Below are positions 9,368 through 18,940 of a DNA stretch of 64,000 bases, piece by piece; the stretch's first letter is position 1; the number at the start of each line of letters is the position of its first letter. This DNA is from Mortierella sp. BCC40632 (lineage: Eukaryota > Mortierellomycota > Mortierellomycetes > Mortierellales > Mortierellaceae), in contig WAEK01000009.1 in assembly GCA_011634665.1 (NCBI GenBank), positions 1,665,501-1,729,500 of the forward strand, written 5' to 3'. A model generated the notes under the pieces. That model ran no database searches and had not been told where the DNA came from. It saw only the letters and a list, made by a program, of their open reading frames with translations. The translations under genes were made by a program, and so were the position numbers.

Positions 9368-11584
9368 TTAAAAATTTAGGTCGTGCTTCTGCTTGTACTC
9401 GTCCACGGTTTCCTGGCAATGTGAAAGATCCTTTGCTTTTTCCCATGTTGCTTCGTCTCGAGAGTAGCCCTTCCACAAAATAAGGAACTGATGTTGCCGT
9501 CGGTAGAATCGATAGTCCAGAATACTGTCTACTTCAAACTCTTCTTCTCCATCGATGATTTCAGGCTCTGGTTCCGAATGTACTGTTGTCCTAGGGCCGA
9601 GAGATTCCGGTGACTCTTCATAGTGTCGGAAACGATCCACATGGAATACGTCGTGTATTTTCATTGTCGGAGGTAATTCAACTTTGAAGGTGACAGGGGA
9701 CAATTGCTGAAGGAGTGTGTAAGGTCCAATGAATCTTGGCTTCAGTTTTTCGGATGGTCTGTTCTGGTCTGCTGGGATAGTGATATGTTCCGCGTTGAGC
9801 AAGACCTTGTCACCTTCTTTGAAGTTATGCTCGATCCTATGTTTGTCTGCGTTCCAAGTCTGCCTTTCCTGTGCCAGTCGAATGGAGTCCTGAGCCTCCT
9901 TGAGTATCCTGCTCTGGTCGCTAACGAAACTTTCAACCTTGGGAGCTTTAGATGGTTAGGGTTGTAGTAGGGCGGTGTGCTGTAGCTCCTTGCTCCAAAG
10001 ACACACGGGGGATGCTCAAAGGAGAGGAAGGCAAAGGGACGGTCATCTGGTCGAGGGCCAATGAATGAGAGTCATAGGATTGCTCAGGTGGGAACAACAG
10101 CCAGGAAGGAAGGAAAGAATGAAAGAGGGGGGGACGAAACGAGAAGAGTCTTACATCAAAAGCGCCATGCTACCAACGGGTCGCCAGGAGCTCTTCAATG
10201 GCATGAAACGAGCGGAAGGCAGCACAAAAGCTAAATCAAGCTTCTCTAAAAAGAAAGGGGAAGGGTGGACGCATCTTACTTTCAAAGTCAACAAGGAACA
10301 AAAACAAAAGGAAGAAACGACCTGGAGCAAACAAGAGCCTGCTCAAGTATTTATTCATCTACTATCTATTGAGGGGCATGCAGACCAGATGGCTCCGCAG
10401 CCCCAAGTTGTCCACCTCTTGGAAAGGGCTAAAATCGTAACTACTGCGACCAGTGTCAGTTACTACACGACATCGGATGGGATACGGGGATGGTAACCCA
10501 TGTTCAAAAAGAAAGGAGAGTAGCCAGTTGTTGGGTTGACCGAGTTGTTGTATCCAAATTCGAGTGACGGTAATAAAAGGTCCCAGTTTGTCTGTTGTTG
10601 ATCTATGACAGCTCGAAGCATGGTTGTGAGCGTTTGGATTGCGCGTTCTGATTGCCCATCTGTTTGGGGGTGGTGTGCAGTCGACATGGCTAACTTTGTG
10701 TCCATTAGTCGGTGTAACTCCTGCCAGAACTGACTAGTAAACTTTGTATCCCGATCTGACACAATAGTTGTTGGCATTCCATGAAGTCGGAAGACATTTT
10801 TGAAGAAACAATGGGCCACATCAACAGCTGTATCTGTAGTTCTACTAGGTGCGAAATGAGCCTGCTTTGATAGTTTGTCGACAAAAACTGTGATTGCATC
10901 AAATCCTCTCTCTGTTCGTGGTAATTGAACAACAAAATCCATTGTTACTGTTTCCCATCGTTGATCTGGGATTGGAAGTGGATGGAGGAGTCCTGTCGGC
11001 GCACGATTGCTATGTTTGTTCCTCTGGCAACTCTCACAAGTCCTGACGTACGTCCTGATATCATTGACTATCTGTGGCCAGAATGCAAAGCGTCTCAGGT
11101 TGTCGTAGGTTTTATCGAATCCCAAGTGTCCTGCTATGGCTGAGTCGTGTGCATCATGGATGAGTGAGTGGCGGATGTCAGCATTCCTGGGGATACAAAT
11201 TACTGATTTGCCTCGTCGTAGCACATGGAGTAGTCCATCGAAAATAGCATATCCTTGAGGTGGTTGTCCTTTCATGCAGCTATAATAGATAGGCCATAAA
11301 CGGCTGTCGTCTCTGTAACTAAGGATGAGTCGTTTTCGAAGATCGCGGTCCAGAGTTATTTCCATTGAATTAAAATCGACAGGCTGGGGTAGAGAGTGGT
11401 CAGGTCGACGGGAGAGGGCGTCTGATACGATGTTTTCTGATCCTTTCTTATATTTGAAGGTGAAGTCGTACTCCTGAAGGAGTTTCATCCAATGAGCTTG
11501 GCGACGGGTGAGCTTCGGTTGTGTAGGAAAGTGTCGTAGTGTAGCATGATCGGTATAAACGATGAAGTGTGTTCCATCGAGATA
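9368..11584 (-). pseudogene. Ty3-Y1 RNase H (end), integrase and chromodomain
   Basis: From 11584 downward: [18 protein letters not shown], the integrase HHCC region (HDSAIAGHLGFDKT, TCESCQRNK), core FRLHGMPTTIVSDRDTKF and HHPQTDGQSERAI, then the R1 insertion. After R1 come SPVTFKVELPPTMK, FHVDRFRHY and a chromodomain (EEEFEVDSILDYRFYRRQHQ, ILWKGYSRDEATWE) ending in KQKHDLNF. Apart from R1 and one small frame change near 9800 the sequence is close to Y2. Confidence 0.87.
9976..10472 (-). mobile_element. R element R1 (solo-LTR-like)
   Basis: 497 bp. Read on the minus strand it runs from TGTCGTGTAGTAAC to GAGCTACAGCACA. It interrupts Y1 integrase between the LLQP and SDGIRGW regions; Y2 gives the empty site (agagcggatggg near 60172). 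Flanks GCGG and TCGG agree in three of four bases. No meaningful ORF. Confidence 0.85.
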
Positions 11585-11650
11585 TAGTGGTCAGCGAAAG
11601 TGTTCGCATGTTTTCTGTTTTGCTATATCAGTTTTCCTCCCTCGCTCATT

Positions 11651-11868
11651 TTTTTTTTTTTTTTTTGCCTGCTTTTATACAGTGAGATTTCGGCCACTAG
11701 CTCTAAGCCTAACCAAACAAACACTACAAAGAGAAGCTCTATCTTGTGTCTGCCAATCTGCCACTGTTTACACGTTCTCCCTCTAGAAACCCCAACGGAC
11801 AACCCCTCCCATCTTCTCCATGAAAGAGGCTGTAGTCTCCCCCAGGAGACTCATCCGGAGAGCTGCAT
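11651..11868 (-). mobile_element. SINE-like retroposon inside Tc1-1
   Basis: About 217 bp flanked by direct repeats CTCCCTCGCTCATT (11637-11650 and 11869-11882). On the minus strand it ends in a poly-A tract next to one repeat, the signature of target-primed retroposition. No ORF and no clear pol III A/B boxes. The head holds a short GTCTCC/GGGAGAC stem. It could be a SINE or the cDNA of an unidentified small RNA. Confidence 0.6.
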
Positions 11869-12069
11869 CTCCCTCGCTCATTTTAACTTATGCGATTCTC
11901 TTTTTTAAATGGTAGATTGCTTGGCTGATGGTCTCTATTTTGGCTGTATGTCAATCGATTTGAAAAAGATTTGGTCAAGATATAAACACCCTCTATTTCT
12001 TCACTCCATTCGAACACTTTATTTGAATCACTACACTTTTTGTTTGATGGAGTCGGACCAATTCTAGTT

Positions 12070-13088
12070 TCAATTTATTTGGCACCCTTTCAGTCGTATC
12101 ACTTTCTCCATTCGACTAGGAAGACTCTCATACAATGAATGGAGGAAATCATCTGGGATCGATCCCCAGATATGATCGATTCTTTCCCACAAGGTCTGTA
12201 GATTTGGTGCAGTCGTTTCGTATCTATCCAGAGCCCTTTTGATGTATGCCCATACATGCTCAATGATGTTGAGGTCGGCAGAGTTTGCAGGCCACTCAAG
12301 TCGTCGAATTCTTCTGCGTCTGAAGAAGTCTTGGATAATACGTGCAGTATGAACTTTGGCGTTGTCCTGTTGAAAAAGAAAACTTGCAGCGTCCATTTGC
12401 CACCGGTTGCGAGAAGCGATTACATAGTCATCGAGTATCTCCAGATACACTTGCGAATTGATCCTATCCTTGATCCACTCGGAGTCCCCTACGCCAAAAA
12501 ATGTAATGCAACCCCACATCATAATTTTCCCTCCTCCACCCTGTGGAACTCCTATCTTGTGATGTTCTCGCTTGCCTTTGTTTCGTTTTCGAGAGTAATA
12601 GTGCTTCCTTCCGTAGGACCCCATCCTACTAACTACAGTCTCGTCGGAGAACATAACGTTCTTCCAGTCCTCCACCGTCCAGTGCAAGTGATCCTTGGCA
12701 AACCGGACTCGATCTTGCTTGTGCTTCTTCGTCAGATAAAGTTCCTTCGCTTGACATACGAATAGAGACTATCTTTTTTTTTCAGATACTTCCTGATTGT
12801 CTCTATGTGAACGTCAACTCCGTCTGTTCCAAGAACGAGCTGCTTTCCCTCGAGAACAGTTGAAATTTGACCACTGTCCACTTGGCGAATAAGCATCCTC
12901 CTAGTGGCATCGCAAACTTTCTTAGGACGACCTATTATCGGATCAGGAATATTCTCCTTGTCCTCGTTCCTGATCTTATCGATAGCTGCAAGGGAGATAT
13001 GAAGCTCATTTGCCACCTGACGGATCGACCTTCCGTGTCGAAGAAGAGTCTTGACATTGTTGATCTTTTCTTGGGAGAGCCGTCTCAT
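12070..13088 (-). pseudogene. Tc1-1 transposase (one frameshift)
   Basis: DD34E cut-and-paste transposase. The start is taken at MRRLSQEKINNVKTLL (13088), which aligns with the start of the Tc1-2 protein; the ORF extends upstream without likeness. The N-terminal helix-turn-helix includes GRSIRQVANELHISLAAID, then GRPKKVCDAT. The catalytic domain has MFSDETVVS, QQDNAKVHTA and NSADLNIIEHVW, with 34 residues between the second D and the E. A frameshift near 12745 separates the DNA-binding and catalytic parts. All three catalytic residues are present. Confidence 0.9.
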
Positions 13089-13420
13089 TTTGGATTGGTG
13101 TTCTGTTAATGATTGAAACAGCAGGAGAGGAGAATACAGTGCTGAGGAGCCGTGCTGAAAGATAAAGAGTTGGTTGAGAAAGAGAAGCGGAGGTGAAAAG
13201 AATGCTATTTCAAACAAAGTGTATGAATGGACTGGATATTTTTGAAATCATGGTTTGATATCATGCTGAGCAGATTCCTGTCACAGATGAAACCGGAATG
13301 AAACCCAACGGCCAGACAACCCTTTCTTTCAATTGCGATAGCACTGTGTCTTGGAACAGGGAGTAATCACAAAAGTGCTGCAATTTCAAAATTATGCGAA
13401 CACTTTCGCTGACCACTTTA

Positions 13421-13777
13421 TCATGATCAGGATCGGCGAGTGCAACAGAGCTTGTTGTACTTCTTCGAACGATCGAGCATACTTCCTATCCGCGTTCCAG
13501 GCTTGAACGAATTTGAGTGGTTTCTTGTCGAAGCGATACAACTCAAATAGCGGGAGGGCTTTCTCAGCGAAGCAGGAAACGAAATCACCCATGAACAATG
13601 CGAAGCCAATGAAACCTCGGAGGTCCTTCACATTTCGTGGGGTTGGCCAGTATTGTATCTTTGCCAGTTTCTTCGGATCGGCGCTGATGGTACGTATTTC
13701 CATTGACGACTCTGCCTAGGAATTCCCTTTGCTTCACCAAAAAACCCGACTTAGCTCCCGAGAATGATCCATTGTAC
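13421..13777 (-). pseudogene. Ty3-Z RT thumb and start of RNase H
   Basis: Minus strand, read from right: KSGFLVKQREFLGRVVN, then ISADPKKLAKIQYWPTPRN, KDLRGFIG, and LHSPILI. This is the connection between RT and RNase H of a Ty3 element unlike A, X, Y or V here. Cut by Tc1-1 on one side and the W LTR on the other. One frame change near 13705. Confidence 0.75.
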
Positions 13778-13782
13778 TGCGG

Positions 13783-14093
13783 TGTAGTAAATACATTTAC
13801 GCATCTTCCGGTAGGAGTTTTGGGGCCGATATAAAAGGCCCCATCCCCCTTCTCAATAAAAGATCAGCTTCTTTCTTCCACATAAAAAACTTTGCACTTC
13901 GCTTACTGCGTGCTATTTTTCAAGGTACCTACAAGTCTCCAGAACTTATACAGGACCCATGCTTCACCCTCCAACCCTTTCATACTAAGACCTCCTCCTG
14001 CACTTGTCCCGAACAGATCTACTAGTATTCCTCCTCGATTCCTCACCATCGTGACGGCAGGAGGTAATCATATAGATTGAAGTAACGACAGCA
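13783..14093 (+). repeat. Ty3-W 5' LTR
   Basis: TGTAGTAAATACATT...GTAACGACAGCA, about 311 bp, with a TATAAAAG box near 13840 and AATAAA near 13855. A second copy lies at 57417-59353, interrupted by Tc1-4. Both copies are preceded by TGCGG, so the true start could be five bases earlier. Confidence 0.8.
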
Positions 14094-14095
14094 AT

Positions 14096-14113
14096 TGGTA
14101 CGTATGAGACTCG
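14096..14113 (+). other. Ty3-W primer binding site
   Basis: TGGTACGTATGAGACTCG, two bases after the LTR; its complement ends in CCA as a tRNA 3' end does. Conserved at the second W copy. Confidence 0.65.
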
Positions 14114-14556
14114 GTTGGAGGGGTGAAAGTGAACCAAGAAAGGCTCCCATATGATGGTCTTGACCATCGTTTGGTCTATTTATCCCCCCGGCCATGATGC
14201 GTGGACTTTACGGACCCATCTCAGTTTGATCCGCAACGGATTAAGACCTCAAGATCCTTTTTTATTGATAGTCAATCCTTTTCTACTACTCCTTTCATTA
14301 GTTCGTCAGATTAGCAAGCATTTTCGTTTACCTGTGTGCCATCCTGGTCATCTTAAAATATCCCATTTTTTCTGTTATCGTAAGTAGTCCATCCTCTTTC
14401 GAGTCTCTGATATCCTATGTAGGAAAGAACAGATATTGACTAGAACCATCGTATTTAGAAAACTATTTTGCACAGAAAACTGGTGGAGAACCTGGGCAAG
14501 CGTAAATCGTCCAACATTAAAGCCAAGGATAAACAAACAAAGAAATTTTTTCGAGA
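14114..14556 (+). other. Ty3-W leader
   Basis: Untranslated leader between primer site and gag. No ORF or other feature recognised. Confidence 0.6.
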
Positions 14557-15918
14557 ATGAGTCACCAACAAAATCCTGTACCCGATCCAGAATCTTCAGA
14601 AACAGACTTGCTCTCACTGTTGAGGCAGATACGTGATTCGCAAGAGCAAAGCAGTCGGAGAATGGATCGTTTCGAGGCGGACTTGAAAGCGCTGCGCTCA
14701 ACTCCGGCGTCCAACTTCCAGCAATGGAGGGAAAAGCCACGAAGTCAATCCGAGTCGGATGATGGCAGTGGAGAGGACCATTCATCCATCGAACGAGAGC
14801 AAATCAATCGGTCTAGATCGACATCTGGTCCCGCCCCGGCTACCAGTTTCGCCACTTCCTCTGCGTCGATGGCTGAACATGCGCACATCACACCTCAGAT
14901 GATCACCGAAGCCAACAAACGGGTTTACCACGGGAAGAAATTCGATCCCAAAAGCGGACACGTGGGTGAATGGGTGGAGTACTTCAGAGCGTATCTTAGC
15001 TCCAATATTTGGGATCTCCCACAAGGAACGAGGAATATTATTGCGATGAGGATGCTTGGGCAGGCATTGACTGGTACGACAGAGCAGTATTGGTTCTCCG
15101 AAATCCGCAAGGTCAAGGACGACTGTCAGGACATTTTAGACGAGTTGGAAGAGAGCTTCACACCTGATCACGTCAGGCAGAAAATGGGGACGATCGAGGA
15201 TGTTCGAGCGTGTAAACAAGAGGAGGGTGAGATCACTAGGATCTATCTCATCCGTTTTGAGCGAGCAGTCGCCCGGCACAGACGGGCCATGATGAAAAAG
15301 CGGCATACGATCGATGACAAGCAACTGATCCAGGCGTTATATGCTGGGATCCAGTCGAAGGAGATTGCCAAGCATGTTAAACGAACTCGAACGATTGACC
15401 AGGCCGTCGTAGAAGCCCGAAAGGCGGCGCAGGCGGAAAGTCATTGGGCCTGTCTGCGAGATGATGCGAAAGTCGAAAGAGACGCCAATGGGAACTCTAG
15501 TTCTTCCGTCGGTGAGCCGTCTGTAAGTCCTGTGAAATCGGAAACATCTGCCAAAGCGGAGGCGAAGAATAGCGAGTTGGACAGTCTGACGAAAGCAGTG
15601 AATGATCTCCGTATCATGATCAGCAGACAACAGCCGAACAACAACGCTCCCCGAGCACCGGGGGCTGTTAGACCTCGTCAGAGACGTCCATTGAATGAAA
15701 TCGAATGCTTCAACTGTCGTCAGAAGGGCCACTACTCAAACGATTGTCCCGAACCTCCAACCAAGAAGACAATGCTGGCCCAGATTGAATATCAGAACCA
15801 GATGGAATATCCTGAGGCGGAGACCTTTATCGGTAGCGTGTTCTTGACTGAGGAGGATTATCGCGAGTTCACTTATGAGCAGGATAAGATCGAGCAGGAT
15901 TTTTATCAGGGATGGTGA
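14557..15918 (+). CDS. Ty3-W Gag
   Basis: 453-aa intact Gag. The start MSHQQNPVPDPESSE is the first ATG of the frame after the leader. The N-terminal part is polar and Ser-rich. The capsid-like region runs from KFDPKSGHVGEWVEYFRAY through YAGIQSKEIAKHVKRTR (retrotransposon Gag pattern). The CCHC knuckle CFNCRQKGHYSNDC is near residue 385. An acidic C-terminal tail ends at TGA 15916-15918, overlapping the next ORF as ATGGTGA. It is intact although it lies inside the inverted 7.9-kb segment. Confidence 0.9.
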   Translation: MSHQQNPVPDPESSETDLLSLLRQIRDSQEQSSRRMDRFEADLKALRSTPASNFQQWREKPRSQSESDDGSGEDHSSIEREQINRSRSTSGPAPATSFATSSASMAEHAHITPQMITEANKRVYHGKKFDPKSGHVGEWVEYFRAYLSSNIWDLPQGTRNIIAMRMLGQALTGTTEQYWFSEIRKVKDDCQDILDELEESFTPDHVRQKMGTIEDVRACKQEEGEITRIYLIRFERAVARHRRAMMKKRHTIDDKQLIQALYAGIQSKEIAKHVKRTRTIDQAVVEARKAAQAESHWACLRDDAKVERDANGNSSSSVGEPSVSPVKSETSAKAEAKNSELDSLTKAVNDLRIMISRQQPNNNAPRAPGAVRPRQRRPLNEIECFNCRQKGHYSNDCPEPPTKKTMLAQIEYQNQMEYPEAETFIGSVFLTEEDYREFTYEQDKIEQDFYQGW

Positions 15919-16698
15919 GCCATGGTCAATTTCACTATCCCATCGAAAGGCGACCACCCGATACATATCATGCCCTCGCAGCGATAAAGCCGAGCGCCGG
16001 GCGCATACAAAAGCAAACCGAGACGCGACATCCTGCGAGACGATTGATCCCTATGACCCCTGCGTCATTAAGGCCAAACCAAATAGCGCGAATAGCAAGA
16101 GCAGCTGGTGGGAGGCCAGCGCCAACATCAAACCAGGATCCCACATCGAAACCGTCACAAGGTCCTGAAATGGCGGGAAAGTCATTGTCCGAAATTATGG
16201 CACAACCGGTCTCAGCTGATCCGACAGTGTTAGATGAGGTCTTAAGGAAATCCTACGGTGACAGCGATGCAGAAATGGAGTCCGCCGACGGAAATATATC
16301 TCGGCCCAAGCGAAACATCGTGTCCTTCGAGGTGCCGACGATCCAAGCTGCAAATCATCGCAGAAGCCCAAGATTGACAAAGAAAGAAAAGGCGCGGCCA
16401 GTTTCAGTGAAAGCGAAAGAGAAGTCGAAGCCAAAATCGGTCGTGAAACAGAAGTCTCCAATGGCGTCCATTGGGAGTAACGGAAGTAACGATGAAAAGA
16501 AGGGACAGGACAAGGACACCAAAGCTCAGGATATGAAGGATCTAAAGAAGAGGATCCGGTCATTGCCTGCGCCGATTAGGATGACCTTGGGGCGCACTCC
16601 ATTCAACATTGAAGAGTGTCTGAAGACAACCTTGGTGGAAAATCTGTCAATTGCGGACTTGATTGGAATCAGTCCTCACATCCGGCGGATGCTAGGAC
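15912..16698 (+). pseudogene. Ty3-W Pol, N-terminal part
   Basis: Overlaps the end of gag by 7 bases in the -1 frame, so Pol could be made by frameshifting or reinitiation. The product is basic and low-complexity (KKEKARPVSVKAKEKSKPKS), then LPAPIRMTLGRTPFNIEE and GISPHIRRMLG, where MITE-B cuts it. The continuation is the protease at 7361-8414 on the other strand. Confidence 0.82.
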
Positions 16699-17069
16699 TA
16701 GTGTTCTTCAACTCAACTCACCAACTCACGGACTCAACTCAACTCAACTCATGAGTTGAGTTGAGTTCAAACTTTCTCCCGACTCGTGTAACATGAGTTG
16801 AGTTGAGTCGAAGCTTTTTTCGACTCATGAACTCATGAGTTGAGTTGAGTTGAGTTGAGTTAGAGTGAGTCGACTCGCTTACAGGGCGTAGATGCCCTGG
16901 GTTGAGATGAGTTCAACTTTTCAACTCATGAGTTGAGTTGAGTTGAGTTGAGTTCAAACTTTTCGACTCATGAGTTGAGTTGAGTTCATATTTTTCCCAA
17001 CTCATGTGTGCATGAGTTGAGTTGAGTCGAACCTCCAACTCAACTCAACTCGACTCATGGGAAACACTA
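16699..17069 (-). mobile_element. GAGTT-rich MITE copy B (hAT-like)
   Basis: 371 bp, opposite orientation to copy A (TAGTGTTCTTCAACTC to GGGAAACACTA). Left flank GCTAGGAC and right flank GTGGTAAC do not match each other but are the reverse complements of the outer and inner flanks of copy A. Confidence 0.93.
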
Positions 17070-17520
17070 GTGGTAACCAGAAATGAGGTCAAGCTTGGTA
17101 AAGTAGCGAGCGCCACGGAATCTGTCAATAAGCTCGTCTATTCTGGGCAGCGGGTGGCGATTCTTCCTTGTGATACTGTTGAGAGCGCGATAATCGACGC
17201 ACATTCGGAGAGTGCCATCAGCCTTCTTGACGAATAAAACAGGGGCACCATACGGAGACGTGCTTGGTTTGATGAACTTTTTGGAGAGTAGGTCGTCCAG
17301 TTGTTTCTTTAGCTCGTCAAGTTCAGCAACAGATAGTCGAATGACGGGGCGGAAGGGGGTCTGCCGCTGGGTCAGTGTCGATACGCATAGCATCACCTCG
17401 GTCGGGGAAGGCCTGATGGGAGGGTAGGGGGGAAAATGTCTGGGAATTCGTCAAAAACAATTGAGTGGATGTCGGGGTGTAAGGGAGGGGTGGGGGGGGA
17501 GGAGCGGAGGAGGGAGGATC
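17070..17520 (-). pseudogene. Ty3-X' RT fragment (N-terminal half)
   Basis: Minus strand: a proline-rich linker, [66 protein letters not shown], and [11 protein letters not shown] ending at MITE-B. Its continuation is at 8786-9174. The upstream part is cut off by the X1 LTR. Confidence 0.88.
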
Positions 17521-17681
17521 TAACAAAAGAAGGGAGTGGCAGGAAAAGATGATCTTTATTGGTGGTAGGTGAAGGGACTATTTATACATGTGAGTGAGGT
17601 GGACCTTTTAAGTTATAGGGGTGGGAGTGGACATGACCTCAAAGGTTAAAGGGGTGGGTGCTGATGGTCGATACTGTGACA
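17521..17681 (-). repeat. X1 3' LTR (161 bp)
   Basis: Matches 47110-47269 of X2. On the minus strand it starts TGTCACAGTATC and ends in TTTTGTTA, so the end is TA rather than the usual CA. Contains a TATAAATA-like box. Confidence 0.8.
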
Positions 17682-17689
17682 CCTTCCCC

Positions 17690-18940
17690 ATTAAGTGAAG
17701 CAGGTCGTGATCCTTACAGTACTGTCTAAGGGTGTCTTCACAATGTGAAAAAGATTTTTGAGAGGCTCCCAGGTGGCATCTGAAGCAGCATCGTACCCGA
17801 CCCATTTGACAAGAAAAAACTTGTCTTTTCGTTTTGGGTGTCGTCCTGTGCGCTAAGATAGCCTCTACTTCATGTTCCTCATTACCCTCAATGATATCGG
17901 GTTCTGGAGGAGGTGAAGACCGGCGGCCAAGCGACTCTGGAGATGGAACAAACGGTTTAAAACGGTCGACATGAAATACGTCATGTATTTTCAATGTAGG
18001 GGGGTAGCTCGACCTTGAAGGAGACCGGGCTTCGTTGTTCGAGGAGTGTGAACGGGCCAAAGTATCGAGCCTGTAGTGATGCAGCTGGTCGGCTAGAGTC
18101 ATACGCAGTTGTGATGTTTTCCGTACTGAGCAGGACTTGGTCCCCCACTTTGAATGAGTGTGGCCTCCGGTGAGCATCAGCATTCTTGATTTGCTGATTC
18201 TGAGCCGAGAGAAGGCTGTCTTGTGCCAGAGATAATGAGGTCTTCTGCAAGGCAACAAATTTGTCCATGTCTGTGGGACAAGCTTCTTCAGGGGGCCCGA
18301 GGAGGGAAGCAGGAACCCGTGGATGGAATCCATGATTGAAAAATGGGGGGAGACTCCTGTGGATGAATTGACGGCATTGTTGTATGCGAATTCTGCAGCA
18401 GGGAGGTATAGGTCCCAGTCATCCTGTTTGTGGTTCACTAGACTCCGAAGAACTGACTTAAGAGTTTGAATGGCTCGTTCGGATTGACCATCTGTCTGCG
18501 GATGAAATGCTGAGGACATGGCAAGCTTCGTTCCTAGTCGCTCGTGGAGGCGCTTCCAAAAGGAACTAGTGAACTTGCTATCCCGGTCGGAGACAATCGT
18601 GGAGGGCAACCCATGGAGGCGAAAGACATTTGCAAAGAAACAATTGGCAACGTCCTTTGCTGAATCTGTAGTCCGACTAGGGGCAAAATGGACCTGTTTC
18701 GACAATTTGTCTACGAAGACAGTGATTGCATCGAATTTGCGTGCTGTTTGTGGTAGTTTTACCACGAAATCCATTGATACTGTGTCCCAACGTTGTTCTG
18801 GAATGGCTAAAGGTTGAAGAAGTCCAGCTGGAAGGCGGCGGACTGCTTTGTTACGTTGGCAGCTCGAGCAGGATTCGACATACCGTCGGACATCATTTGA
18901 CATCTTAGGCCAATAGGCAAAAACCGCCGTAAGGTGGCGT
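17690..18940 (-). pseudogene. Ty3-X1 integrase and chromodomain
   Basis: Integrase HHCC end SCSSCQRNKAV, core ending DFVVKLPQTARKFDAITVFV, FRLHGLPSTIVSDRDSKF and FHPQTDGQSERAIQTLKS, so the D,D,E residues are visible. Then SPVSFKVELPP, KIHDVFHVDRFKPF and a chromodomain start GNEEHEVEAILAHRTTPKTK. The chromodomain reads out of frame after that because of an A-run difference from X2. Three or more frame changes, mostly at homopolymers. Confidence 0.85.

Larger units (their letters stand above)
9175..11584 (-). mobile_element. Ty3-Y1: 3' half of a chromovirus
   Basis: A minus-strand element with a 183-bp 3' LTR (9175-9357) and a polypurine tract. Pol runs from the chromodomain back to RNase H at 11584, where Tc1-1 begins. 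The R1 element is inserted in it (9976-10472). The rest of pol, gag and the 5' LTR are missing on the far side of Tc1-1. Confidence 0.88.
11585..13418 (-). mobile_element. Tc1/mariner element Tc1-1
   Basis: Terminal inverted repeats AGTGGTCAGCGAAAGTG/CACTTTCGCTGACCACT with TA at both ends (11583-11584 and 13419-13420). It contains a minus-strand transposase and a SINE-like insertion at 11651-11868. The flanks come from two different retroelements: Y1 RNase H on the left and Z RT on the right. Confidence 0.9.

Noticed and set aside
9976..10472. ORF of about 143 aa in R1 (and similar ones in other R copies)
   Set aside because: Not conserved in frame or length between R copies; no domain; the elements look non-coding.
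11651..11868. Hammerhead-like head (GGATGAGTCTCC…GGGAGACT) in the SINE-like insertion
   Set aside because: The conserved CTGATGA and GAAA core bases are not both present, so a ribozyme call is not supported.
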